64,000 bases of DNA, from positions 1 through 64,000 of the forward strand of contig PYIY01000142.1 of assembly GCA_003635195.1 (NCBI GenBank), written 5' to 3'. The notes under the pieces are model-generated. The model worked only from the letters and a program-made list of their open reading frames with translations. It searched no databases and was not told where the DNA came from. Source of the DNA: Candidatus Poribacteria bacterium. Lineage in GTDB: Bacteria > Poribacteria > WGA-4E > WGA-3G. This document shows positions 51,237 through 58,796 of the stretch, in pieces. The number at the start of each line of letters is the position of its first letter. Position 1 is the first letter of the stretch. The translations under genes and the position numbers were made by a program.

Positions 51237-52838
51237 TTACACTCCTCCACCTGAAGGTTGTTCCTGAACAACAGGAATCACATAACTCCGAATTGTTACG
51301 TCGTCGATGGTCTCAGTCTCCACACGCGGTTCGGGATCCTGGCGATGGTCAAATACGACATAGTATCCTTGCGTTGTACCTTCCAATTTTAGGTATGCTG
51401 CTAACTGCTTCTTGCCTGATTGGTAGCGACTATCGCCTCGCCAAATCTTTGTCTCAATAATGTACTTTCGCTGATTGTGCGTGATAAGGATGTCCATTCT
51501 GCCACGCCCGGTTTGGATTTCTATATGCATAACACCACCGATACGTCTAACAAACTCGTCAAGATAGGCAAGCAAGAGGTGCCGTCCTACCGATTCTTGG
51601 GGTGTATCTGGCACTTGCAAAATCCTAAAACCTGCCCGTGCTATGAAATCTCGGAAGTTATCAAGTAACGCCTCCATTTCAATCCGCCCTGTAGCTGTGA
51701 GATACTCATGAAGTGCTTCACCGGTATCTTCTGGGAAGTATTCGTGCTCTAACCCGTTTACGAGTGGCTTGAAGACTCTCATAATCCGGTAGAGATAAAT
51801 TGGATTGAGAATCTCACACACACCATCAGTCCCTTCTTTAATAACGCCATAAGTGGCAAGTTCACTGATAATGTCATCGTCAAGATTGAAGTCTATGCCT
51901 TCTTCACGCGCCATAATACGCATCAGAACGCTTTCAAAGCGTGGATTCCTGCGGATATTGGTCGTCAGATGTTCAATGTTGGTATTCCGTCCACGGAGTA
52001 GTTGCGTATGTGCCGTTGAAAAGTGTGCCATCGTAATGGGATCGGTTTTGGGGATATCTAACTCCTCGGTGAGGATCTGCGCGAATCGGTTGACAAGAAC
52101 GGGTTGCCCGGCGGTCTGTTTATGAATCGATTTAATTACCTCTGGAGCAAACTGTTGGCCAACTTCTTCCATATATTGATCAAGGAGTTCTTGTACCTGT
52201 TCAAGTGTGAAATTCGGCAAATTGAACTCATCCTGAATATTGAATGGGGAGATCGACTTATCGTAGTTCAGCTGCGTAATACTTTTGACCCCAACAATGC
52301 CGATACTGTGTGGACAGCGAGAGATAGGATTTGAGACGTAGATACGACGCAGTGAATGTAGAAAACCTCTCACGGCTTCCTTTGGAATACCGTCAAACTC
52401 ATCTATGATCAGGATGACGCGCTGATTACCCAAAAGCTTGGAAAAGTTTCTAAAGAATCTTCCCATTGAGAGATGGTCGGTTATCTCTGCGTTCTCCAAA
52501 AATTCTGTCAACCCTTCAGAAAAGACCTCTCCGCGCCGCGCCAAAACATTTTCTATTGTTTCGAGAAGATCCTTGTGAAGACCACTGTAAAAAACCGACG
52601 GCGTGCAGCCTCCATATTCCTCAAAATTCAACGGGATTGGAAAGTACGCGGGTTCTTCATCTGCGAATACATCTAAGGCGCGCTGGAAGAAGGTTGTCTT
52701 GCCAGTCTGCCGAGGCGCGAAGATAACGATGTAACGTCCCTCTTTGACGCGCATGACAAAATCCGCGAGTTCGACAGCGCGGCTGACAACATAATGTTTC
52801 TGTGGATGAACGGGACCTTGCGTTCCAAAGCGTCTCAT
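51237..52838 (-). CDS. AAA ATPase with C-terminal PD-(D/E)XK nuclease, paralogue 1
   Basis: 533 residues from the ATG at 52838, five bases after GGAG; the paralogue at 58.8 kb starts at the same residue (MRTFGTQG). Walker A is APRQTGKTTFFQRALD near residue 40, Walker B is RVILIIDEFDGIPKEAVRGF near 145, and sensor-like IVGVKSITQLNYDKSISPFN near 190. The helical middle includes HKQTAGQPVLVNRFAQIL. The C-terminal nuclease has GGVMHIEIQTGRGRMDILIT then YIIETKIWRGDSRY, giving D and E-x-K of the PD-(D/E)XK core, and KKQLAAYLKLEGTTQGYYVV after it. This class is related to STAND/AAA-like regulators; the nuclease suggests defence or DNA quality control. It is first of the run 52838 to 49269. Confidence 0.87.
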   Translation of the reverse strand: MRRFGTQGPVHPQKHYVVSRAVELADFVMRVKEGRYIVIFAPRQTGKTTFFQRALDVFADEEPAYFPIPLNFEEYGGCTPSVFYSGLHKDLLETIENVLARRGEVFSEGLTEFLENAEITDHLSMGRFFRNFSKLLGNQRVILIIDEFDGIPKEAVRGFLHSLRRIYVSNPISRCPHSIGIVGVKSITQLNYDKSISPFNIQDEFNLPNFTLEQVQELLDQYMEEVGQQFAPEVIKSIHKQTAGQPVLVNRFAQILTEELDIPKTDPITMAHFSTAHTQLLRGRNTNIEHLTTNIRRNPRFESVLMRIMAREEGIDFNLDDDIISELATYGVIKEGTDGVCEILNPIYLYRIMRVFKPLVNGLEHEYFPEDTGEALHEYLTATGRIEMEALLDNFRDFIARAGFRILQVPDTPQESVGRHLLLAYLDEFVRRIGGVMHIEIQTGRGRMDILITHNQRKYIIETKIWRGDSRYQSGKKQLAAYLKLEGTTQGYYVVFDHRQDPEPRVETETIDDVTIRSYVIPVVQEQPSGGGV

Positions 52839-52889
52839 TTTTTCTCCAAACCGTAGCATTAAGGCTCTTATTCGGTGCCAGTTTAGATA

Positions 52890-52918
52890 AGGATACCATC
52901 TGAGGCTTTGATTGTCAA
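52890..52918 (-). promoter_or_regulatory. Sigma-70 promoter for the AAA / HNH-WYL / DarT-DarG operon
   Basis: On the minus strand TTGACA (52918-52913) and TATCCT (52895-52890) lie 17 bases apart, with TGG just before the -10 (extended -10). Start near 52883, about 45 bases before the ATG. Confidence 0.7.
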
Positions 52919-52949
52919 GCGGTTTTGCAGAGGGATGCTGCAAAAAGGG

Positions 52950-52978
52950 TTGCACTCAAGACGCAGAAAGCGTATAAT
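52950..52978 (+). promoter_or_regulatory. Sigma-70 promoter for the restriction-modification gene
   Basis: TTGCAC at 52950-52955 and TATAAT at 52973-52978 are separated by 17 bases. Start near 52985, 45 bases before the ATG at 53030. It is back to back with the AAA operon promoter. Confidence 0.65.
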
Positions 52979-53029
52979 GCAAAAATATCAATCTTCATCA
53001 ACTTAACAAGGCTAACTGCGAAAGGAAAT

Positions 53030-56000
53030 ATGAGTTTCCAAACACACTGCAACCGTTATCTACAAAACATCCACCGCACGCAAACCAGCACCGAGGCAAC
53101 CCCAGAACTCTCCCTATACCCACACCTCCAAGCCTTCCTTGAAGGACTGTCTATTGACTGTTTCGACAGAGACACCATCACGTTCACACAAGAACCGAGA
53201 CAACTGGATCGGGTCGGGAGACCCGATTTTATAGCGATGGATGGGTTGCTGCCTGTCGGTTACATTGAGGCGGAGGCGTACGGTAGGGATTTAGACGCGC
53301 TCACAGGACATGCCGAGGTACAGAACGCTCGCTTCATTGAAAACCTTGATAACTTTATCCTCACCAATTTCGTCGAGTTTCGGTTGTATGCAGATGGGAC
53401 ATTGCGCGCAACGGCAAACGTTGAGGATTCACCTGAAAATTTAGGGACACTACTGGAGCGGTTTCTGGACGCTGGACAGGTCCAAATTAACTCGCCAGAG
53501 GTGCTCGCGCGATACCTCGCGAGACGGACGCGGGAACTTCAGACACAGATTGCGATGACGCTTACCGATGAAGACAGTGAGATTTACGGGATGTTCTCGG
53601 CGTTTAAGGAGCTGCTCATCTCTACGTTAACCCCAGACGATTTTGCAGATATGTATGCGCAAACGCTCGCTTATGGGTTATTCGCCGCGCGCTGCACACT
53701 CCCAAACGCCACAAACTTCTCACGACACACGGCTGTTGAGGCACTTCCGAGATCAAACCCATTTCTCATCCAATTTTTTCATCACGTCGCCTCTCCGACA
53801 CTGGAGGCAAACGTCACCTATATTCTGGACGACATCGCAGGGCTTCTCCGAAATGTCCGGACAGAGATGCTCCGCACGGCGTTTGCTGCGAGAAATCACC
53901 TTGAAGATCCGGTGATCCATTTCTATGAAACTTTCCTCGCCGAATACGATCCGCAGCGACGCGTTGATCGCGGGGTTTACTATACACCGCCACAGGTTAT
54001 CTCCTATATCGTCAGGTCTGTGGATAGCCTGCTCAAAACGGAGTTGAATAGACCGGACGGTCTCGCCGATGACAACACGCTTATCCTTGACCCCGCAACC
54101 GGGACAGGTGGCTTCCTGTTGACAGTGTTGGATCGCATCCGAGCGTATGTCACGGAGACCTACGGCGCGGGGGAGTGGACGCAGTATATTAACGCGGAGC
54201 TGGTCAGACGGATTTTCGGGTTTGAACTGCTCGTCGCGCCGTATACGATTGCGCATCTGAAGTTGAGCCTGTTCTTGCAAGCGCAAGGCTGGCGTGCCGA
54301 TGAACGCCTCCGTATCTATCTCACGAATACTTTGGAACAACCAGATGAAATGCAGCCGTCTATACCGTTTGCGGGGTTCATCTCCGATGAAGCGAACGCA
54401 GCACTCTCGGTGAAACGGGACGAACCGCTCCTCGTTATCCTCGGCAATCCACCCTATCAGCGGAGTTCTGCCAATCCAAGCCGGGACGTTGATGGAAACT
54501 TAAATTTCATTGGACGACTAATGGAGGATTATAGAAGCGTCGATGGAACACCAATGGCAGAGCAAAACCTCCAAGCCCTTCAAGGGGACTATGTAAAGTT
54601 TGTCCGGTGGGCACAGTGGCGTATTGATAAAAACGGGGAAGGTGTTATCGGTTATATTGTAAATCACGGATTTTTGTACGGTATCATTTTTCGCTGTATG
54701 CGGCAAAGTTTAATGAATAGTTTCAACACTATCTATTGTTTTAATTTGCACGGCAGCAGCAGAGTTGGAGAAATTGTACCCGATGGTGAAACCGATGAAA
54801 ATGTCTTTGATATCCAGCAAGGTACTGCAATTCTGTTGTGCGTTAAGGAACGCGATAACGTTGCTCCAGCAAAAATCTACTATGCTGACTTGTGGGGAAG
54901 TCGGGCAGAAAAATACGCGACACTTTCAGATACTGATGTTCAGACCACAACATGGACGGAGTTAACCCCTAATTCACCGTTTTATCATTTCGTACCACGG
55001 CACAATCAACATATAGAAGAGTACGAAGTTGGGTGGGAACTAACCGACATCTTTCAAGCAAGTTCAATCGGAATTATAACAGCGCGAGACAGACTCACCA
55101 TTCATAACACCCCCGAAGCGGTGCGCGCCACTGTTACTGATTTTGCAGCACTCTCTGAATCCGAAGCACGACAGCAATATAGGCTGCCAAGGGATAGGCG
55201 TGATTGGCAAATTCGTCTTGCCCAAGAAGATCTTCGCGATCATCCTGATACAGAGCAGCACATTGTGCCAATCAATTATCGCCCGTTTGACACACGATAT
55301 ACCTACTACACAGGACAATCACGTGGGTTTCACTGTATGCCACGACCTGCGATTATGCAGCACCTCCTTATGGGTGAGAACCTTGCTCTCTGCACGCATC
55401 GCATCATTCGGAGTGCTACTGCGTGGCAGCACGTCTTTGTTACCAACAGAATTACGGATGGCAATTGTGTGTCAAATACGGATGGTCCTACTCATGTTTT
55501 CCCACTTTACTTGTATCCGAATCCAGAGGAATTAGGGATATCGACAGAGCGGTCGCTCAATTTCCAACCAGCCTTTCTGACCGCGCTTTCGGAGGCGTTG
55601 GAGCTTCCGCAGACTGCGCCGTTTAACCTACCCGAAGGCGTTTCGCCGGAGGAGATTCTCGCCTATATCTATGCGGTGCTCTACAGTCCGACCTATCGGG
55701 AACGGTATTATGAATTCCTGAAATACGATTTTCCGCGGATCCCTTTACCCCAAGATATTGACCAGTTCCGAACACTCGCAGCGTTAGGGCAGCGGTTGAT
55801 GGATTCACATCTCTTGGAAGATGTCCCGCGACCAGAAGGAACACCAACATCGCATCGGTTTGAGGGTGAAGGTGATGGTGTTGTCGGAAGGGTCCGTTAT
55901 GAGGATGGCAAGGTCTGGATTAATCCGACCCAGTATTTCACGGATGTACCTGTTGCGGTGTGGGAATATGAGATCGGGGCGTATCAGGTGTGTGAGAAGT

Positions 56001-56122
56001 GGTTGCGGGATCGGCGCGGTGAGATGTTGCGTCATGAAGATGTGCGGCGGTATCGTGCGATTTTGGTGGCTGTTGCGGAGACGCTGCGCGTTATGGGTGA
56101 AATTGATAGGGTTTTGTGGTAG
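53030..56122 (+). CDS. Single-chain restriction-modification enzyme (type IIG / type ISP-like N6-adenine methyltransferase)
   Basis: 1,030 residues from the ATG at 53030, three bases after AAAGGA; a frame to 52925 covers the promoter. The N-terminus has a nuclease-like unit: RVGRPDFIAMDGLLPVGYIE then AEAYGRDLDALTGHAE near residues 60-90. The expected E-A-K is E-A-E, so the catalytic Lys is replaced. A helical bridge follows to about 320. The methyltransferase has motif X/I region DRGVYYTPPQVISYIVRSVD, motif I LDPATGTGGFLLTVLDRIRA near 365 and motif IV VILGNPPYQRSS near 475. The C-terminal 400 residues fit a type ISP target-recognition domain (IVPINYRPFDTRYTYYTGQS). There is no helicase domain, unlike true ISP enzymes. 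Methylation likely active; cleavage uncertain. Confidence 0.88.
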   Translation: MSFQTHCNRYLQNIHRTQTSTEATPELSLYPHLQAFLEGLSIDCFDRDTITFTQEPRQLDRVGRPDFIAMDGLLPVGYIEAEAYGRDLDALTGHAEVQNARFIENLDNFILTNFVEFRLYADGTLRATANVEDSPENLGTLLERFLDAGQVQINSPEVLARYLARRTRELQTQIAMTLTDEDSEIYGMFSAFKELLISTLTPDDFADMYAQTLAYGLFAARCTLPNATNFSRHTAVEALPRSNPFLIQFFHHVASPTLEANVTYILDDIAGLLRNVRTEMLRTAFAARNHLEDPVIHFYETFLAEYDPQRRVDRGVYYTPPQVISYIVRSVDSLLKTELNRPDGLADDNTLILDPATGTGGFLLTVLDRIRAYVTETYGAGEWTQYINAELVRRIFGFELLVAPYTIAHLKLSLFLQAQGWRADERLRIYLTNTLEQPDEMQPSIPFAGFISDEANAALSVKRDEPLLVILGNPPYQRSSANPSRDVDGNLNFIGRLMEDYRSVDGTPMAEQNLQALQGDYVKFVRWAQWRIDKNGEGVIGYIVNHGFLYGIIFRCMRQSLMNSFNTIYCFNLHGSSRVGEIVPDGETDENVFDIQQGTAILLCVKERDNVAPAKIYYADLWGSRAEKYATLSDTDVQTTTWTELTPNSPFYHFVPRHNQHIEEYEVGWELTDIFQASSIGIITARDRLTIHNTPEAVRATVTDFAALSESEARQQYRLPRDRRDWQIRLAQEDLRDHPDTEQHIVPINYRPFDTRYTYYTGQSRGFHCMPRPAIMQHLLMGENLALCTHRIIRSATAWQHVFVTNRITDGNCVSNTDGPTHVFPLYLYPNPEELGISTERSLNFQPAFLTALSEALELPQTAPFNLPEGVSPEEILAYIYAVLYSPTYRERYYEFLKYDFPRIPLPQDIDQFRTLAALGQRLMDSHLLEDVPRPEGTPTSHRFEGEGDGVVGRVRYEDGKVWINPTQYFTDVPVAVWEYEIGAYQVCEKWLRDRRGEMLRHEDVRRYRAILVAVAETLRVMGEIDRVLW

Positions 56123-56146
56123 GTTGTCAGGGGATAGTCAGCATTT

Positions 56147-56225
56147 CTATACACCTGTCGCCCCGCTGAGACTAAGCAGATTCAAACACAAAAACTCTTA
56201 AAATCCGCGAAATCTGTGCCATCCG
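56147..56225 (+). repeat. 79-bp direct repeat, left copy
   Basis: It matches 58024-58102 at all but about five of 79 positions, beginning CTATACAC and including CGCCCCGCTG, then ACTAAGCAGATTCAAACA and CTTAAAATCCGCGAAATCTG. The two copies bound a 1.8-kb segment with two genes. A shorter relative (CTATACATATATTCCGCCCC and on) is at 57972-58003. Confidence 0.85.
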
Positions 56226-56274
56226 CGATAATCCGCGATTTGCGGCTTACTTGAAGAAACACCCCAGCAAAAAC

Positions 56275-56294
56275 CCCAAATGCGATCTGCATTC
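56275..56294 (+). repeat. 20-bp inverted repeat, left member
   Basis: CCCAAATGCGATCTGCATTC is the exact reverse complement of 57742-57761. The pair lies just inside the 79-bp direct repeats and brackets the DUF2971 gene pair. Confidence 0.85.
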
Positions 56295-56351
56295 AAACGA
56301 AAGTGCCATCCATAATCCTGAAGATTACTTGAATCCCATAAATCATAGTTC

Positions 56352-56495
56352 AAATTGTAGGTTGGGTTGAGCGGTGAAAGTCAAAAAACCTACAATTTAC
56401 GCGATGAATCTCTGCCTTCGATGCCGCATCCGAATAGATAACCATAGCGAAACCCAACATCCAAACGCTGACAACGCGAGGATACGTTGGGTTTC
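56352..56495. repeat. Two long hairpins in the intergenic region after the RM gene
   Basis: AAATTGTAGGTT (56352) pairs perfectly with AACCTACAATTT (56398), and GAAACCCAAC (56449) with GTTGGGTTTC (56495). The gap 56123-56545 holds no gene. Such GTTGGGTTTC-type palindromes look like dispersed repeats. Confidence 0.65.
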
Positions 56496-56545
56496 ACTCG
56501 GTTTTTGATGATCTTAGGTTTTTGGGTGAAATTGAAAGTTATCTT

Positions 56546-57328
56546 CTATGTAGAGTTTAGGGCATCTAAAAGTGTTGAGCGATTAACTTTGAATTCAAAA
56601 CCGTATTGTTGGACGGCTGAATTAACAGTGTCTGTAATCCAGTCGTCAACGTAAGGGGACGTAAGAACTTCGCGTATCAACGTGTTAACATCAACATTGA
56701 CATGCATGCCAATTTTATATATATCGGGGAATTCTACATTCTCTAAGGGAGAGTCTGGATCAATTAAATTGCCGTGGTTATCAACGTAAGTTATTAGAGA
56801 GGATGGATATTGCGGAATAATTGCACGGAATTCTCGTTCGTATTCAAATGGTTTTCTCTTATGGAAATACCAAGTATATAACATACTCATTTCGTTTAAC
56901 TTTTGTGTGATTGGGTATTCATAGTGATTGATGTATTCAATTTTGCCGAGAAAGACATCATAATCATCTACTAAGCAGTTTTTAAAATCTCCGAAGGTTG
57001 TTTTGATAGCAATGCCGTTATTATGCATGTGATATTTTTCCCACATCGCCATTGATTCTTCTGCGGCATGATGCCAGCAACTGCACAAAGTATATTTATG
57101 CCAATTTTCTTGGATTTTCTCTAAAGTAGTAATATCCCCGATTGTGTGTTTATAGTGTTCCTTAACTGGTGGAGGGGTGAAACCTTCTAAGGGATCTTCA
57201 AACTTATCTGCTCGTGTAAAGTATAGACTTTTAGTGCCTAAAAGACTAACAAATTTCTCAAAACTCATATATTTCCATAAGAAGTCAGCATCATCAGGCA
57301 ACTCAATTCCAGTAAGTTTGAGGATCAT
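56546..57328 (-). CDS. DUF2971 family protein
   Basis: 260 residues. The DUF2971 pattern is visible: DFLWKYMSFEKFVSLLGTKS then LYFTRADKFEDPLEG near residues 15-50, CSCWHHAAEESMAMWEKYHM near 82, GIAIKTTFGDFKNC near 105 and FEYEREFRAIIPQYP near 160. DUF2971 proteins are common in defence-rich accessory DNA; a link to ADP-ribosyl-type folds has been suggested, but no activity can be read here. The gene lies 22 bases after a small unknown gene on the same strand. Base composition is richer in A+T than the flanking nuclease genes, consistent with separate arrival as a cassette. Confidence 0.78.
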   Translation of the reverse strand: MILKLTGIELPDDADFLWKYMSFEKFVSLLGTKSLYFTRADKFEDPLEGFTPPPVKEHYKHTIGDITTLEKIQENWHKYTLCSCWHHAAEESMAMWEKYHMHNNGIAIKTTFGDFKNCLVDDYDVFLGKIEYINHYEYPITQKLNEMSMLYTWYFHKRKPFEYEREFRAIIPQYPSSLITYVDNHGNLIDPDSPLENVEFPDIYKIGMHVNVDVNTLIREVLTSPYVDDWITDTVNSAVQQYGFEFKVNRSTLLDALNST

Positions 57329-57350
57329 AGTGGTTCCTTGATCAAATTAA

Positions 57351-57683
57351 TTACGAATTATCGTTGCGCTTGATATAAAAGGACACGGAGAATCTTGAAG
57401 GCGTAGCATCAAAATTGCCATCTTTCGGAAGATGTATTTTCCAATACTTGTAGTCCATTGAAGGCGGACTGAAGGTAGAATTTTCTGCGCCAAATCTCCG
57501 TTCTAACGCCGAAGCGAATATTTTGAATACCTCAATCTCTGTTTCGCCCTTTATGGGACCATCCGCAAGTTTCGATATTGTGTGTTTAATGCTTTCTTGG
57601 TCTTCTGTATTAATATTGATCGGTGAAATCTTGATCTGCTCGATGGTATAAGTATTTTCGTTAGTCACTCTATTAACCTCCAT
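57351..57683 (-). CDS. Small protein of unknown function paired with DUF2971
   Basis: 110 residues. No known domain is recognised. It is mildly acidic with a helical middle (ESIKHTISKLADGPIKGETE, IEVFKIFASALERRFG) and an aromatic C-terminal strand region (MDYKYWKIHLPKDGNFDATP). ATTAACCTCCATT upstream on the plus strand corresponds to GGAGG overlapping the ATG codon region, so the real start may be the GTG or ATG slightly downstream. It precedes the DUF2971 gene by 22 bases and both lie between direct repeats, so it is probably a partner in a two-gene accessory unit. Confidence 0.6.
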   Translation of the reverse strand: MEVNRVTNENTYTIEQIKISPININTEDQESIKHTISKLADGPIKGETEIEVFKIFASALERRFGAENSTFSPPSMDYKYWKIHLPKDGNFDATPSRFSVSFYIKRNDNS

Positions 57684-57741
57684 TCTACGACCTATGGTAG
57701 ATTTCAGAATTAATCATACACTCTGTATCCGATGTGATTGG

Positions 57742-57761
57742 GAATGCAGATCGCATTTGGG
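57742..57761 (+). repeat. 20-bp inverted repeat, right member
   Basis: GAATGCAGATCGCATTTGGG, exact reverse complement of 56275-56294. The rest of the 420-bp gap 57684-58104 holds the partial and full direct-repeat copies and no gene. Confidence 0.85.
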
Positions 57762-58023
57762 CGAGTACGCCGCAAAACCGCACCTACCCTTAGGACTACT
57801 TGGGCGCGGAGACCCCACCCCTACGTCTGGCGTGAATGTGTCTAATTATTTTCAAAATTCACCGTAATCCTGATTGAACACTACATGAAAGTATTACATA
57901 GTTTTCGGAGGATAGCAAGTAAAAAGTAACATATATGTGTCTTGCACCTACATGGGCGTGAGATGTATACGCTATACATATATTCCGCCCCGCTGGGGCT
58001 AAGACATGTGGGTGAACGCGTTC

Positions 58024-58102
58024 CTATACACATATCGCCCCGCTGGGACTAAGCAGATTCAAACATAAAAACTCTTAAAATCCGCGAAATCTGTGCTATC
58101 CG
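58024..58102 (+). repeat. 79-bp direct repeat, right copy
   Basis: Right-hand partner of 56147-56225. It ends two bases before the stop codon of the PD-(D/E)XK gene, so that protein's end may have been set by the repeat junction. Confidence 0.85.
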
Positions 58103-58104
58103 TT

Positions 58105-58704
58105 TTACGGGCAAGTCACAGCATTGAACACAGAATTAACCGCCCCAAAAAGTGTCGGCAAATTGGTTAAGGCAAAGTCTGCTCTGTTTTGGGTGAAGGT
58201 ATCACCGATGAGTCGTCCGAATTGCCACAAGGTTCCGTCGGTGACAATGCCGTACACTGGGAAAGCGGCATCTTCATTTATTTTTTGGGCGGCGACTAAC
58301 TCCGCCAGACATTGCCCCCATCCTTGTTCAAAATCGTTTTTCTTTGCCTCGGCGAGTAGTATCAACGGGCTGCCGACAACGGTTTTGCCTAATTCTGATC
58401 GGGTAGAGATAAAATAGTCTAGCGTTCCGTTCAAGATGTCATCGTAAGCGATGGATTGCTTTATCCAGAGTGCGTATTGATCGGCGTAGGCTTTGTAACT
58501 CTCCTTGAGAACGGGAAAGATAATTGTTTTGCGTCGTGCGGCATCGGAGGCGAAAATATGAATATGTTCGCGGGTAAATTCAAAGTCTCGGAGGAATTCT
58601 ACTGGAAGGTTTGACGGTTTGGCTTTAAGAAAGTCATCTTCTGCGTATGTGATTCTGAATTTTTCTTGTACTTCAGAGATTGTCTTGAAATCGCTAAATG
58701 CCAC
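58105..58704 (-). CDS. Stand-alone PD-(D/E)XK nuclease-like protein
   Basis: 199 residues from the GTG at 58704, eight bases after GGAG; an ATG at 58740 has no site. The core reads LNGTLDYFISTRS near residue 95 (Asp), SPLILLAEAKKNDFEQGWGQ near 115 (E-A-K plus a Gln two turns on) and FPVYGIVTDGTLWQFGRLIG near 150. This resembles the nuclease part of type I restriction R subunits and related HSDR_N-like proteins, but with no helicase. The gene follows the AAA-nuclease paralogue 2 by 92 bases on the same strand and ends at a direct repeat. Possibly truncated at its C-terminus. Confidence 0.75.
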   Translation of the reverse strand: MAFSDFKTISEVQEKFRITYAEDDFLKAKPSNLPVEFLRDFEFTREHIHIFASDAARRKTIIFPVLKESYKAYADQYALWIKQSIAYDDILNGTLDYFISTRSELGKTVVGSPLILLAEAKKNDFEQGWGQCLAELVAAQKINEDAAFPVYGIVTDGTLWQFGRLIGDTFTQNRADFALTNLPTLFGAVNSVFNAVTCP

Positions 58705-58796
58705 GGCCTTGTCTCCTTGTTCAAGCCAGCACTGTTGCAAACCGCTCTTACAAATCTATGGAATGTCTGTGATTTATTATACACCATTTTCGCGGA

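Noticed and set aside
51236..51271. Longer N-terminus for the HNH-WYL protein
   Set aside because: It would overlap the upstream AAA gene, while the ATG at 51235 has GGAGG at good distance.
53753..54340. A 195-residue minus-strand frame inside the restriction-modification gene
   Set aside because: It lies opposite conserved methyltransferase motifs, has no family signature and no ribosome site.
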